The notes: generated by a model not told the origin, from the sequence alone. 64,000 nucleotides of DNA from Azotobacter paspali (GCF_042434745.1 NZ_JBHLSS010000028.1), one strand, 5' to 3'; positions 51,267 through 60,823 are shown, counted from the stretch's first letter. Program-made: numbers and translations.

Positions 51267-53792
51267 ATGGCCAACCTCACCGGCACCGCCGTCTTCAAGA
51301 ACTCAATCCGCCAACTGGAGACAACCGACCCCAAACATCCGGACACCTGGAACCCAAACTACCAGGACCTGCTCAACAACGACGTCTACCTCAAGCAAGC
51401 CGTCGAGAGTACGGGCCTGGACGTGCAGGTCCTCGCCGAGCGCGTCGGCGGCGTCGAGGAGACCAACAACGCAAGTGTGCAGCGCGCCGTTACCCTCGAC
51501 TGGCTGTACCGCGACAACCGCATCGCATTTGAGCTGTGGTCGACTGGCTTCACCCTGATCGACGCCATCGACACCGAAATCGTCCAGGCCGTGGCCGGCG
51601 ACGACTCGGTCGACGTGCAGAGCACCGCACAACTGCGCGCCGGCGAATACTACGTGCTGGCCGACGATCAGGGCTCGCTGCTGATCAAGTGCACGGCGAT
51701 TTTGTCCGAGCACCGCCTGCGCGTTGGCGCGAACCTGCCGCGCGGTTTTGCCTCCGGCGTGCTGACCCGCTGTTCCCTGACCCGCCAGGGCGCGGCCTAC
51801 GCCGAGGGCGCGGTGGGCGACATCTGGCTGTCGCGCCCGATCGACATCGGCACCGACATCGAGGGCGGCGCGGTGATCGTTCGCCGCACCCTCAACGGCG
51901 GCGAGGCGCGCCTGTACTTCCGCGACGCGTACCATGCCGACTGGACCGAACGTGTCTGGTCCGTCCGACGGCAGGGCGGCGACATCCCGGACGGCTTCGC
52001 CGACTACGAATACAGCCTGCCGATGCGCGGCGAGGGCAGCCTGCGCCTCGACATCGAGGGCGAGCCCCTGGTGATCCGCCATATCGTCGCTATCTCGGCA
52101 GCGACAGGCCTCGGTGGCTTCATCAACCCGGTCATGCGCCCCGCGGCGCCGAACATTGCCGCCCCGGCCGATGGCGCCACCGGATTGTTCGAGCGGCCGA
52201 CACTGACTATCGCCGGTTACGCCAGTCCGGGCGATACAGCGCAGTCAGGCGTGCAGTTCCAGGTCTCGACCGGTTCGACATTCGCAGCCGTCAAACACGA
52301 CTCCGGCGCGTTGCCGGCCGGGCTGAGCTACCCGCTGCCGGCCGGCATCCTGACCGCCGGCACGCTCTACTACGTGCGCGCCCGCGTGCAGGACACATCC
52401 GGCCTCTGGTCCGACTGGTCGGCCCCGAGCAGCTTCACAACCGCCGCCAGCTTCGCATATGTTGTGGCGCCGACCCTCGTGGCGCCGGCAAACAACGCAA
52501 CCGACATCGGCGAGACGCCGACCCTGCAGACCGGCGCCTTCGCCGTCGTCGGCGCAGCCGATACACATGCCGCAAGCCAGTGGCAGATGCGCGCCGCCAC
52601 GGGCAGCTGGTCGGCGCCGCTGTGGGACTCCGGGGCGGACGCCGCCAACAAGCTGTCGCGCGTGCTGCCCGCTGGCATCCTGCGGGCCGGACTGAACGTC
52701 TACTACCTGCGCGCCCGCCACAAGGGCACCACCGATGGCTGGTCCGAGTGGTCGGCCGAGGTGAAGATCACAACCAAGCAGGCCTTCGCCAGCGTCGCCG
52801 GCGTCGCCCTGCTCACCGCCGGCGGCGATGGCGGCAGCTGGACATATATTGACGCCGACGGCAATACCGTGGCCACGCCCGGCACGGCCTATTTCAACGC
52901 CCATCCCGTGTTCGGCGGCATCCAGGACGTGACGATCGATGGCCAGGCGATGGTCAAGATCCCGGCGTTCTATATCAAGCGCGACGTCATCGCCGCCGGT
53001 GCCAACGCCGGCAAGCAAGCCTGGTGGATCTCAGATCAGCCCCTGTCAGGCTACCGCCGCCACCCTGCATTTCGCCGCGCAGGCGCCGATATCGACCAGA
53101 TCTACGTCGGCAAGTACCAGGCCAGCCTGCAGGGCAGCAAACTGTATTCTGTGCCGGGCGTGCCGCCGGTGGTCAGCCGCTCGCTGACCGATTTCCAGGC
53201 CTACGCCGCGGCGCGCAACGTCAGCGGCGTGAGCGGCTTTCTGCTGTGGAGCGTGTTCCACTGGTCTGCAATCCAGTGGCTGTACCTTGTCGAGAACGCC
53301 ACCATGAACAGTCAGAGCAAGACCGGCCAGGGCCGCGTCAACGCCAGCTCGGCCGCCAACGTCGACGCCAGCGACGTCGCCCAGGCCACCTACCGCGGCA
53401 TCGTCGGCCTGTGGGGCAACGTCTGGCAGCGGATGGATGGCCTGAAAACGGTCGACGGCGTTGTCAATCTGTGGGATCAGGACGGCAACAAAAGCTGGGT
53501 CAGCACAAAGAAGCGCACAGCGGCGGAGGGCGCGATCTATCCGACCACATTCATGGATGGCCAGGGTGCCGGCTGGGACCTCGAGGACGTTTTCCTCGGC
53601 GATACCGGCCCAACCAGCAACAGCAACGCCACCGTGCCGGACTACCAGTACATGACGAACTCGGGCGAGGAATTCCCGGTCGTCGGCGGCGATGAGAACG
53701 ACGCAGCGAATGCGGGGCTGTGGAACATCCGCGTCGCCTTTGCGGCGGGGAACACGAGCACCCCCCTCGGTGCACGCCTGGCGAAGGAGTGA
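51267..53792 (+). CDS. Tail fibre protein with FN3-like repeats and C-type-lectin-like tip
   Basis: An 841-residue fibre. Residues 1-290 are a fibre shaft-like part. Two FN3-like repeats lie at about 300-395 and 400-495 (each with YYVRARVQDTSGLWSDWS- or YYLRARHKGTTDGWSEWS-type ends). Residues about 510-841 resemble the FGE-sulfatase/C-type-lectin fold of phage receptor-binding tips (IQWLYLVENATMNSQ, GIVGLWGNVWQRMDGL, ending AGLWNIRVAFAAGN and GARLAKE). It would bind the host surface. A reverse transcriptase for diversity generation is not seen nearby. Confidence 0.85.
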   Translation: MANLTGTAVFKNSIRQLETTDPKHPDTWNPNYQDLLNNDVYLKQAVESTGLDVQVLAERVGGVEETNNASVQRAVTLDWLYRDNRIAFELWSTGFTLIDAIDTEIVQAVAGDDSVDVQSTAQLRAGEYYVLADDQGSLLIKCTAILSEHRLRVGANLPRGFASGVLTRCSLTRQGAAYAEGAVGDIWLSRPIDIGTDIEGGAVIVRRTLNGGEARLYFRDAYHADWTERVWSVRRQGGDIPDGFADYEYSLPMRGEGSLRLDIEGEPLVIRHIVAISAATGLGGFINPVMRPAAPNIAAPADGATGLFERPTLTIAGYASPGDTAQSGVQFQVSTGSTFAAVKHDSGALPAGLSYPLPAGILTAGTLYYVRARVQDTSGLWSDWSAPSSFTTAASFAYVVAPTLVAPANNATDIGETPTLQTGAFAVVGAADTHAASQWQMRAATGSWSAPLWDSGADAANKLSRVLPAGILRAGLNVYYLRARHKGTTDGWSEWSAEVKITTKQAFASVAGVALLTAGGDGGSWTYIDADGNTVATPGTAYFNAHPVFGGIQDVTIDGQAMVKIPAFYIKRDVIAAGANAGKQAWWISDQPLSGYRRHPAFRRAGADIDQIYVGKYQASLQGSKLYSVPGVPPVVSRSLTDFQAYAAARNVSGVSGFLLWSVFHWSAIQWLYLVENATMNSQSKTGQGRVNASSAANVDASDVAQATYRGIVGLWGNVWQRMDGLKTVDGVVNLWDQDGNKSWVSTKKRTAAEGAIYPTTFMDGQGAGWDLEDVFLGDTGPTSNSNATVPDYQYMTNSGEEFPVVGGDENDAANAGLWNIRVAFAAGNTSTPLGARLAKE

Positions 53793-53864
53793 CGTGTCTT
53801 GTCCCATGAGCCCGCCGACAGGTCCCGCCCACCGCTACTTCCGCCGTCATCCGGAGCTGCACAC

Positions 53865-54476
53865 ATGATCCCGATCCTCACCGACCACACCCTGACCCTC
53901 GGCGACTACAGCGAGGACCTGCCGCGCCTGGCGAAGCCGGCCCGCGTGCATATCTGGAGCGTGCCGCCCGAGTACCGTGCAAGCGGCTACTTCGTCAGCG
54001 TGCAGGCCGCCGGCCAGCCGCTCGAACTGCCCGCCTGTGACGCAAATGATGCCAAGCCGCTCGCAACCCTGGAGCTGCCGGCCGATGCTGGAGCCAACAT
54101 CGACGCCGCCCGCGCCGAGCGCCTTGCGATGGCAAACGCCGAGGCTGACCGGCTACTTGCCGGGCTGTCGGCCAGCTATCCAGAGCGCGAGGTGCAGTCA
54201 TGGGACCAGCAAATCAAGGAAGCTGAACTCTTCACAGTCGACAACCAGGCGCCCATGCCGTTGCTCGATGCGCTGGCGACCGCCCGAGGCATCGAGCGGG
54301 GCCTGCTCGCGCAGAAAGTCCGGGAGAAGGCGGGCGCGTTTTCGGTTGCCGCTGGCACGATTCTCGGCGCCCGCCAGCGCATCGAGGACCTGCTCGAAGC
54401 GGCCGATACCCTTGAAGCTGTGCTGGCCGTGCCGGTGCTGGCCGAGGTGCAGGTCGGCCTGGTTGTCGACGGCTGA
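53865..54476 (+). CDS. Tail fibre assembly-type protein (DUF4376-like)
   Basis: A 203-residue protein. The C-terminal half has the DUF4376-like pattern (SASYPEREVQSWDQQIKEAE, then a helical region ending VPVLAEVQVGLVVDG). It is common next to phage fibre genes, where it may act as a chaperone. The ATG at 53865 follows CCGGAG; an upstream in-frame ATG at 53799 is less likely. Confidence 0.75.
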   Translation: MIPILTDHTLTLGDYSEDLPRLAKPARVHIWSVPPEYRASGYFVSVQAAGQPLELPACDANDAKPLATLELPADAGANIDAARAERLAMANAEADRLLAGLSASYPEREVQSWDQQIKEAELFTVDNQAPMPLLDALATARGIERGLLAQKVREKAGAFSVAAGTILGARQRIEDLLEAADTLEAVLAVPVLAEVQVGLVVDG

Positions 54477-54486
54477 CGGGGCGCGC

Positions 54487-54786
54487 ATGGCCAGCAAACT
54501 CGACCTCTATCGCCCCGACCACGGCCGCCGTCCCTACTGGCTGGGCCTGCTGCTCGCCCTCGATCAGTTCGCCAACGCCCTGCTGGGCGGCTACGTCGAC
54601 GAGACGCTGAGCAGCCGGGCGCACCGCGAAGGCTGGACGCACGTCGAACGCCTGATCGACTGCCTGTTCTGGTGGGACCGCCAGGGCGAGATCGGCCATT
54701 GCGAGCTGGCGTTCTACGGCGAACTGGTGCGCGAGCATTTCCCGCCGGCTGCAGACCCTGAGCCGATGCCTGCCCGCAGCCTGTAG
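54487..54786 (+). CDS. Hypothetical phage protein between fibre assembly and FI
   Basis: A 99-residue protein (MASKLDLYRPDHGRRPYWLG start) with no membrane segment. Trp- and His-containing helices (WTHVERLIDCLFWWDRQGE) dominate. I do not recognise the family. Its stop codon lies inside the late-promoter palindrome at 54782-54800, so it ends the fibre transcription unit. Confidence 0.7.
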   Translation: MASKLDLYRPDHGRRPYWLGLLLALDQFANALLGGYVDETLSSRAHREGWTHVERLIDCLFWWDRQGEIGHCELAFYGELVREHFPPAADPEPMPARSL

Positions 54787-54800
54787 CTCGCCGCGCTACA
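54782..54800 (+). promoter_or_regulatory. Late-promoter activator palindrome upstream of FI
   Basis: TGTAGCT-CGCCG-CGCTACA followed by AACCCCCGCC. It sits 76 bases before FI, the position of P2 late promoter PF. Confidence 0.72.
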
Positions 54801-54875
54801 ACCCCCGCCGCTACCCGGCTCCCCGCACGCGCGCCACCCTGCGCAGGACTTACCCATCCTGCGCAGGAGCAGCCC

Positions 54876-56066
54876 ATGCCCGCCGATTACCATCACGGCA
54901 TACGCGTCGTCGAAGCCAGCGACGGCACGCGCCCGATCCGTACCGTTTCCACCGCCGTCATCGGCATCGTTTGCACCGGTAGCGATGCCGATGCCACGGC
55001 TTTCCCGCTCGACACCCCAGTGCTGGTGACCAACGTCCAGGCCGCCATCAGCAAGGCCGGTACCCTCGGTACTTTGGCCGCCACACTGGACGCGATCGCC
55101 GACCAGACCAATGCCGTCACCGTGGTTGTGCGCGTCGCCGACGGCGAGGGCGCCAATGCCGCGGCCAAGGCTGCCGACCAGGTCACCAAGCTCGTCGGCA
55201 GCACGACCGCCGAGGGCCAGATGACCGGCCTCAAGGCCCTGCTGGCCGCCCAGGCACAGCTCGGCGTCAAGCCGCGCATCATCGGCGTGCCGGGCCTCGA
55301 CAGCCTGGCTGTGGCCACCGAGCTGGTCAGCATTGCCCAGAAGCTGCGCGGCTTCGCCTACGTCTCGGCATGGGACTGCGCCACCAAGGAAGAAGCCGTG
55401 GCCTACCGCGACGGCCTCGGCGCCCGCGAGGTGATGGTCATCTGGCCCGACTTCATGGCCTGGGACACCGTGAGCAGCAGCACCGAGACGGCCCCGGCCG
55501 TCGCCCGGGCGCTCGGTCTGCGTGCCAAGATCGACAACGAGGTGGGCTGGCACAAGACGCTCTCCAACGTCGTGGTCAACGGCGTCACCGGTATCAGCAA
55601 GGACGTGTTTTGGGACCTACAGGACCCGGCCACCGACGCCGGCTACCTCAACGCGAACGAAGTCACCACCCTGATCCGCCGCGACGGCTTCCGCTTCTGG
55701 GGTTCGCGCACCTGCAGCGCCGACCCGATGTTCGCCTTCGAGTCCGCGACCCGCACCGCCCAGGTGCTGGCCGACACCATCACCGAAGGGCATCTGTGGT
55801 CCGCCGACAAGCCGCTGCACCCGAGCCTGGTGCGCGACATCCTGGAGGGCGTCAACGCCAAGTTCCGCGAACTCCGGCGCCTGGGCTACATCATCGACGC
55901 CGAGGCCTGGTACGACCCCACCCTCAACGAGGCCACCACCATCAAGGCCGGCAAGCTCTACATCGACTACGCCTATACCCCGGTCCCGCCGCTCGAGAAT
56001 CTGACCTTCAACCAGCGGATCACCGACCGCTTCCTTGTCGACTTCGCCAGCCGGATCAACGCCTGA
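54876..56066 (+). CDS. FI: P2-like tail sheath protein FI
   Basis: A 396-residue contractile tail sheath protein: HHGIRVVEASDGTRPIRTVS start, central PRIIGVPGLDSLAVATELVS, and C-terminal KFRELRRLGYIIDAEAWYDP. The usual length and order (FI then FII). Confidence 0.96.
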   Translation: MPADYHHGIRVVEASDGTRPIRTVSTAVIGIVCTGSDADATAFPLDTPVLVTNVQAAISKAGTLGTLAATLDAIADQTNAVTVVVRVADGEGANAAAKAADQVTKLVGSTTAEGQMTGLKALLAAQAQLGVKPRIIGVPGLDSLAVATELVSIAQKLRGFAYVSAWDCATKEEAVAYRDGLGAREVMVIWPDFMAWDTVSSSTETAPAVARALGLRAKIDNEVGWHKTLSNVVVNGVTGISKDVFWDLQDPATDAGYLNANEVTTLIRRDGFRFWGSRTCSADPMFAFESATRTAQVLADTITEGHLWSADKPLHPSLVRDILEGVNAKFRELRRLGYIIDAEAWYDPTLNEATTIKAGKLYIDYAYTPVPPLENLTFNQRITDRFLVDFASRINA

Positions 56067-56080
56067 CAGAGGAGCCCGCC

Positions 56081-56596
56081 ATGGCACTGCCCCGCAAACT
56101 CAAGAACCTGAACCTGTTCAACGACGGCAACAGCTACCTCGGCGAGAGCAAGACCGTTACCCTGCCGCCCCTGGCCCGCAAGATGGAGAGCTACCGCGGC
56201 GGCGGCATGAACGGCCCGGTCAAGGTCGACCACGGCATGAGCGACGACGGCCTGCAGTTCGAGTGGACCCTCGGCGGCCTCGACCTGACCGTGCTGCGCC
56301 AGTTTGGCATCACCACCGCCGACGGCGTGCTGCTGCGCTTCGCCGGCGCCTACCAGCGCGACGACACCGGCGAGGTCACCGCCGTGGAGATCGTCGTCCG
56401 TGGCCGGCACGAGGAAATCAACCTGGGCGACGCCGAGCCGGGCGAAGACACCGAGGTCAGCATCGTGACCACCTGCAGCTACTACAAGCTGATCGTCAAC
56501 GGCGAAACCGAGATCGAAATCGACCTGCTCAACATGATCGAGACGGTCGGCGACGTCGACCGCCTGGCCGAGCAGCGCCGCGCCATCGGCCTGTAA
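56081..56596 (+). CDS. FII: P2-like major tail tube protein FII
   Basis: A 171-residue tail tube protein (MALPRKLKNLNLFNDGNSYL start; VDHGMSDDGLQFEWTLGGLD in the middle). AGAGGAG upstream decides the ATG at 56081. The longer frame upstream is the shadow of FI. Confidence 0.95.
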   Translation: MALPRKLKNLNLFNDGNSYLGESKTVTLPPLARKMESYRGGGMNGPVKVDHGMSDDGLQFEWTLGGLDLTVLRQFGITTADGVLLRFAGAYQRDDTGEVTAVEIVVRGRHEEINLGDAEPGEDTEVSIVTTCSYYKLIVNGETEIEIDLLNMIETVGDVDRLAEQRRAIGL

Positions 56597-56662
56597 GGCA
56601 TGCCGGACCACCTGCCGCCGGCGCGCTCGCCGGCCCCACTCCGCACAACCGGGAACACCACT

Positions 56663-56962
56663 ATGACCCAGACCACCAAGACCGTCACACTCGACACACC
56701 CATCCAGCGTGGCGAGCAGACCATCGCCACCATCGAGCTGCGCAAGCCGGACTCCGGCAGTCTGCGCGGCGTCACCCTCACCGACGTGCTGCAGATGGAC
56801 GTCAATGCCCTGATCACCGTCCTGCCGCGCCTCAGCACCCCGGCGCTGACCAAGCCGGAGCTGATGCAGATGGACCCGGCCGACCTGCTGCAACTGGGCG
56901 GCGAGGTCGCCGGTTTTTTGCTGCCGAAGTCGGCGCAGGTGGATGCCTTCCCCGCCGCGTAG
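56663..56962 (+). CDS. E: P2-like tail assembly protein E
   Basis: A 99-residue gpE-family chaperone for the tape measure (VTLDTPIQRGEQTIATIELR start; LRGVTLTDVLQMDVNALITV). It contains the frameshift heptamer T TTT TTG in frame at 56914-56920, so a share of ribosomes should make the longer E+E' product. Confidence 0.9.
   Translation: MTQTTKTVTLDTPIQRGEQTIATIELRKPDSGSLRGVTLTDVLQMDVNALITVLPRLSTPALTKPELMQMDPADLLQLGGEVAGFLLPKSAQVDAFPAA
56914..56920 (+). promoter_or_regulatory. Programmed -1 frameshift site in gene E
   Basis: The heptamer T-TTT-TTG is in the correct register (codons TTT at 56915, TTG at 56918). After a -1 slip the frame stays open through the GpE' domain to 57099. The same slippery sequence and E/E' logic are known in P2. 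Confidence 0.85.
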
Positions 56963-56970
56963 AGGACGCC

Positions 56971-57099
56971 ATGGCGGATATCGCCGTGATCTTCCACTGG
57001 GGCCCAGCGGACCTGGAGCCGTTGAGCCTCACCGATCTGATGGAGTGGCGCGAGCGCGCCCGGCAGCGCAGCGGAGAGGACAAGAAGCATGGCACGTGA
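56971..57099 (+). CDS. E': GpE' tail assembly extension (made by frameshift as E+E')
   Basis: Residues MADIAVIFHWGPADLEPLSL and the following 22 match the short GpE'-family proteins. The frame begins upstream at the -1 slip point, giving a fusion of about 145 residues; an ATG at 56971 could also start it alone. It overlaps the tape-measure start by 11 bases. Confidence 0.88.
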   Translation: MADIAVIFHWGPADLEPLSLTDLMEWRERARQRSGEDKKHGT

Positions 57100-60000
57100 C
57101 TTGAAACTCCAGGTGCTGTTGAGCGCGGTGGATAAGATCACCGCGCCGCTTCGGAGCATTGCCCAGGGTGGCAGCGCCGTGGCTCAGGCGATGAAGGCCA
57201 GCAAGGATCAGCTCAAGGCTCTGAACCAGCAGCAGCGCGATGTGAGCGGCTATCGCCTGGCGAATATCGAGATCACCCGGCAAGCCAAGGCTATCCTCGA
57301 CCTGCAAGTCAAGACCCGAAACCACACCGATCTGCTCGAGCGGCAGCAGGCCGCCCACGTCAACCTTAAGGCCAACCTCAAGAACGCCCAGACCCAGTAC
57401 AAGAAGCTGTCCGAGGCGCTGATCGAGGGCAAGGGCACCACTGCGGAGTTCCACCGCGAGCTGGAGAAAGCCCAGATCAGGCTGCAGTCCGCTCAACAGG
57501 CCTTCAACCGCTCGGCCAGCACCATCAAGACTTACAGGGATCGCATCCGCCATGCCGATACCCAGCTCTCCCAGCTCGGCACCCAGCAGCGAAACAGCCA
57601 GGAGCGGCTAGCCGGCTACAAGAAGCGGCTCGACGAAGCCGGCCTGGGGACGGACAACCTGGGCAGCAAGGCCCGCCAGCTGCGCAGCGAGCAGGAGCGC
57701 CTCAATGGCGTGCTCGAGACGCAAAAGGCTCGGCTTGCTGCCATCACCGCGCAACAGGAGCGGTTAGCCAAGGCACAGAAAAGCTACGAGCGGGCCCAGA
57801 ACATAGCCGGCAAGCTCGCCGTCGGCGGTGCTGCAGGACTGGCGACCGGCTACGCCCTGTCCCGGCCTCTGTCCGCGGTGGTCGGTGCCTATGCCCCGGC
57901 CGAGGACGCCGCCACCCAGCTGCGTGCCTCGATGATGGGCGCCGACGGTAGCGTCGCGGAGGACTTCGCCAAGATCAGCGCCCTAGCCACCCAACTGGGC
58001 GACCGTCTGCCCGGCACCACCGCGCAGTTCCAGGAAATGATGACCATGCTGCGCCGGCAGGGCCTGAGCGCCCAGTCGATCCTCGGCGGGACCGGTGAGG
58101 CGGCGGCCTATCTGGCGGTCCAGCTCAAGATGGGCAGCAGCGATGCAGCCGAGTTCGCCGCCAAGATGCAGGACGCCACCCGTACCACCGAGGGCGACAT
58201 GATGGGGCTGATGGACACCATTCAGCGCACCTTCTACCTCGGCGTCGACCCCACCAACATGCTCTATGGATTCTCCAAGCTCTCCCCGGCGTTGGGCATC
58301 CTCCGCAAGAGCGGCCTCGAGGCGACCAACACCCTGGCCCCGCTGCTGGTGATGATGGACCAGGTCGGCATGAGCGGTGAGCCGGCAGGCAATGCCCTGC
58401 GCAAGGTGTTCCAGGCGGGGCTTGATCTGGACAAGGTGAGCAAGGCCAACAAGGAGATCAAGAGGCTCGGTATCAACCTCGACTTCACCGACGGCAAGGG
58501 AGAGTTCGGCGGACTCGACAAGCTGTTCGCCCAGCTCGACAAGCTCAAGAAGCTGGACAGCGTCAAACGTATCAGCGTTGTGAAGACCATCTTCGGCGAC
58601 GACGCCGAGACGCTCCAGGTCGTGCAGACCATGATCGACAAGGGCATCGCCGGCTATCAGGAGGTGGCCGGCAAGATGCAAGCCCAGGCCGACCTGCGCA
58701 AGCGCGTCGACGAGCAGCTGCAGACCCTGACCAACGTCATGGACGCCGCCTCCGGGAGTTGGACCAACGCCTTGGCCGAGTTCGGCGCTGCCGTGGCGCC
58801 TGAGCTGAAGGAGCTGATCAAGAGTCTCGGCAGCCTGGCCAGCGGCATCGGCGCTTGGGCGCGAGCCAATCCGGAGCTGGCAGCCGGCTTGGTCAAGGTG
58901 ACGGCGGTCATCGCCGCGCTGGCGATCGGCGGCGGTACCTTGGCCTTGGTCATCGCTGGCCTGGTCGGCCCCCTCGCTATGGTTAAACTGGGGATGGCCA
59001 CCTTCGGCATCACCACCGGAGCCGCCATAGGGCCGGTGCTGCTGATCATCGCCGCCATTGTCGCGCTGGCCGGCGCTGCCTATCAGATCTATCAGAATTG
59101 GGAGCCGATCAAGGCCTTCTTCGCCCAGAGCTGGCAGCAGATCCTTCTCGATACCGTCACCGCCTTGGGCCGGTTCTCCATGGTGCTGCTGGACTGGAAT
59201 CCGCTCGGACTGCTCTGGACCGTAATCGCCGATGCGCTGAACGCCCTGGGTATGGATTTGCCGCGCAAATTCAGCGAGCTGGGCGTCAACATCATCCAGG
59301 GGCTGATCAACGGCTTCACCAGCATGTTCCCCAACGTTTCCAAGTACCTCTCAGACATGGGCAGCAGCATCGTCGATTTGTTCAAGAAGGACCAGGAGAT
59401 TCACAGTCCAAGCCGCGTCTGGGCCCAGTTGGGCGAATACACCATGCAGGGCCTGAAGCAGGGCATCGATGCTGCGATGAGCGGGCCTCTGGAAGCTGTC
59501 CAGGAGGTCAGCAAATCGCTCGTCAGCGAAGCCGCGAAAGCCATGGAGCTGACCCCGCCGACCGAGGCGGTTGAGAGTCCCACGCAGAACGTCCTGCTGA
59601 ACATCGAGAATATGCAAGTCTCCCTGATCGGCATCAGCCGCCTATTCGCGCAGTTCGGTACCGCGATCAGTACCGTCGGTAGCGCGCTCATGATGCTGGC
59701 AGCCAGCCCGGTTGCCCTCGTGATCGCTGGAATCGCTGCGGCCATCGGCGGTGCGGCTTATCTGATCTGGAGCAACTGGGGAACGTTGGGACCGAAGTTC
59801 GCCGTGCTGTGGGAGGGCATCAAAGTACAGTTCGGCAGCCTGATGACTTGGTTCGCCAGCCTGCCGGAGCGCTTCCGCCAGTTCGGCGCCGACATCCTCC
59901 AGGGCTTGGCCAACGGCATTACTGGCGCGCTCGGCAGCGTCAAGGAGGCCATCACCGGAGCTGGTGGCGCAGCCATAGGCTGGTTCAAGGAAAAGCTCGG

Positions 60001-60373
60001 CATCCACTCGCCCTCCCGTGTCTTTGCCCAGTTGGGCGAATACACCATGCAGGGCCTGGAGCAGGGGATGGTCGCTGGGCAGGGTGGACCGCTCGCGGCT
60101 ATCGCCGGCCTGGGCAAGCAACTGGCCCAAGCCGGCACGCTCGCCGTGGGCGTGGGCGGTACCGGCAGCGCGCTGGCGATCGACAACCGCCCGCCGCTGG
60201 CCGCCGGCGGCGCGGCGCCCATCGTCGTCCAGGGCGACACCATCACGATCAACATCCAGCCCGGCGCCGGCGGCAACCCGGCCGACCTGGTGCAACAGAT
60301 CAACCGCATCCTCGACGAGCGCGAGCGAGCCAAGGCCGCCCGCGTGCGCTCCCGCCTGCACGACCAGGAGTGA
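57089..60373 (+). CDS. T: P2-like tail tape measure protein (gpT)
   Basis: A 1094-residue tape measure protein that sets tail length. An N-terminal coiled coil covers about residues 20-240. A conserved TP901-type domain lies at about 290-530 (QFQEMMTMLRRQGLSAQSIL, DAAEFAAKMQDATRTTEGDM). Hydrophobic helices cover about 595-670 and 850-890. The motif IHSPSRVxAQLGEYTMQGL occurs twice (about 770 and 970), a sign of internal duplication. Confidence 0.95.
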   Translation: MARDLKLQVLLSAVDKITAPLRSIAQGGSAVAQAMKASKDQLKALNQQQRDVSGYRLANIEITRQAKAILDLQVKTRNHTDLLERQQAAHVNLKANLKNAQTQYKKLSEALIEGKGTTAEFHRELEKAQIRLQSAQQAFNRSASTIKTYRDRIRHADTQLSQLGTQQRNSQERLAGYKKRLDEAGLGTDNLGSKARQLRSEQERLNGVLETQKARLAAITAQQERLAKAQKSYERAQNIAGKLAVGGAAGLATGYALSRPLSAVVGAYAPAEDAATQLRASMMGADGSVAEDFAKISALATQLGDRLPGTTAQFQEMMTMLRRQGLSAQSILGGTGEAAAYLAVQLKMGSSDAAEFAAKMQDATRTTEGDMMGLMDTIQRTFYLGVDPTNMLYGFSKLSPALGILRKSGLEATNTLAPLLVMMDQVGMSGEPAGNALRKVFQAGLDLDKVSKANKEIKRLGINLDFTDGKGEFGGLDKLFAQLDKLKKLDSVKRISVVKTIFGDDAETLQVVQTMIDKGIAGYQEVAGKMQAQADLRKRVDEQLQTLTNVMDAASGSWTNALAEFGAAVAPELKELIKSLGSLASGIGAWARANPELAAGLVKVTAVIAALAIGGGTLALVIAGLVGPLAMVKLGMATFGITTGAAIGPVLLIIAAIVALAGAAYQIYQNWEPIKAFFAQSWQQILLDTVTALGRFSMVLLDWNPLGLLWTVIADALNALGMDLPRKFSELGVNIIQGLINGFTSMFPNVSKYLSDMGSSIVDLFKKDQEIHSPSRVWAQLGEYTMQGLKQGIDAAMSGPLEAVQEVSKSLVSEAAKAMELTPPTEAVESPTQNVLLNIENMQVSLIGISRLFAQFGTAISTVGSALMMLAASPVALVIAGIAAAIGGAAYLIWSNWGTLGPKFAVLWEGIKVQFGSLMTWFASLPERFRQFGADILQGLANGITGALGSVKEAITGAGGAAIGWFKEKLGIHSPSRVFAQLGEYTMQGLEQGMVAGQGGPLAAIAGLGKQLAQAGTLAVGVGGTGSALAIDNRPPLAAGGAAPIVVQGDTITINIQPGAGGNPADLVQQINRILDERERAKAARVRSRLHDQE

Positions 60374-60379
60374 CCCGCC

Positions 60380-60823
60380 ATGATGATGGCCCTCGGGCAA
60401 TTCGTCTTTTCCCTATCGACCCTGGCCTATCAGGAGTTCCAGCGCCAGACAGATTGGCGGCATAGCTCGACCAGCCGCATCGGCGTGCGTCCGGCGCGGC
60501 AGTTCCTGGGGCCGGGGGACGACAGCATCACCCTGCCGGGCGTGCTGCTGCCCGAGTTGACCGGAGGCCTGCCCAGCCTCGACAAGATCCGCGAAATGGC
60601 CGACACCGGCAAGGCCTGGGTCCTGGTCGAGGGCACGGGGCGGATCTACGGGCTGTGTGTGATCGAGAGCCTGAGCGAGACGCACAGCCTGTTCTTCGCC
60701 GACGGCACCGCCCGGCGCATCGAGTTCAGCCTGGTGCTCAAGCGCATCGACGACGACCGGATCGACCTGCTCGGCACGCTGGTCAGCACGGCGGCCACTC
60801 AGCTCCTCGAGGAGCTGCTATGA
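60380..60823 (+). CDS. U: P2-like tail protein U
   Basis: A 147-residue gpU-family tail terminator: MALGQFVFSLSTLAYQEFQR start, RIGVRPARQFLGPGDDSITL and GRIYGLCVIESLSETHSLF. Overlaps D by four bases. Confidence 0.95.
   Translation: MMMALGQFVFSLSTLAYQEFQRQTDWRHSSTSRIGVRPARQFLGPGDDSITLPGVLLPELTGGLPSLDKIREMADTGKAWVLVEGTGRIYGLCVIESLSETHSLFFADGTARRIEFSLVLKRIDDDRIDLLGTLVSTAATQLLEELL

Noticed and set aside
51303..52082. Long minus-strand frames opposite the tail fibre
   Set aside because: They follow from GC-rich codon bias of the plus-strand gene; no start signals or conserved motifs.
53680..54876. Diversity-generating retroelement downstream of the fibre
   Set aside because: Only fibre-assembly and hypothetical genes follow. 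No reverse transcriptase or adenine-altered template repeat was found.
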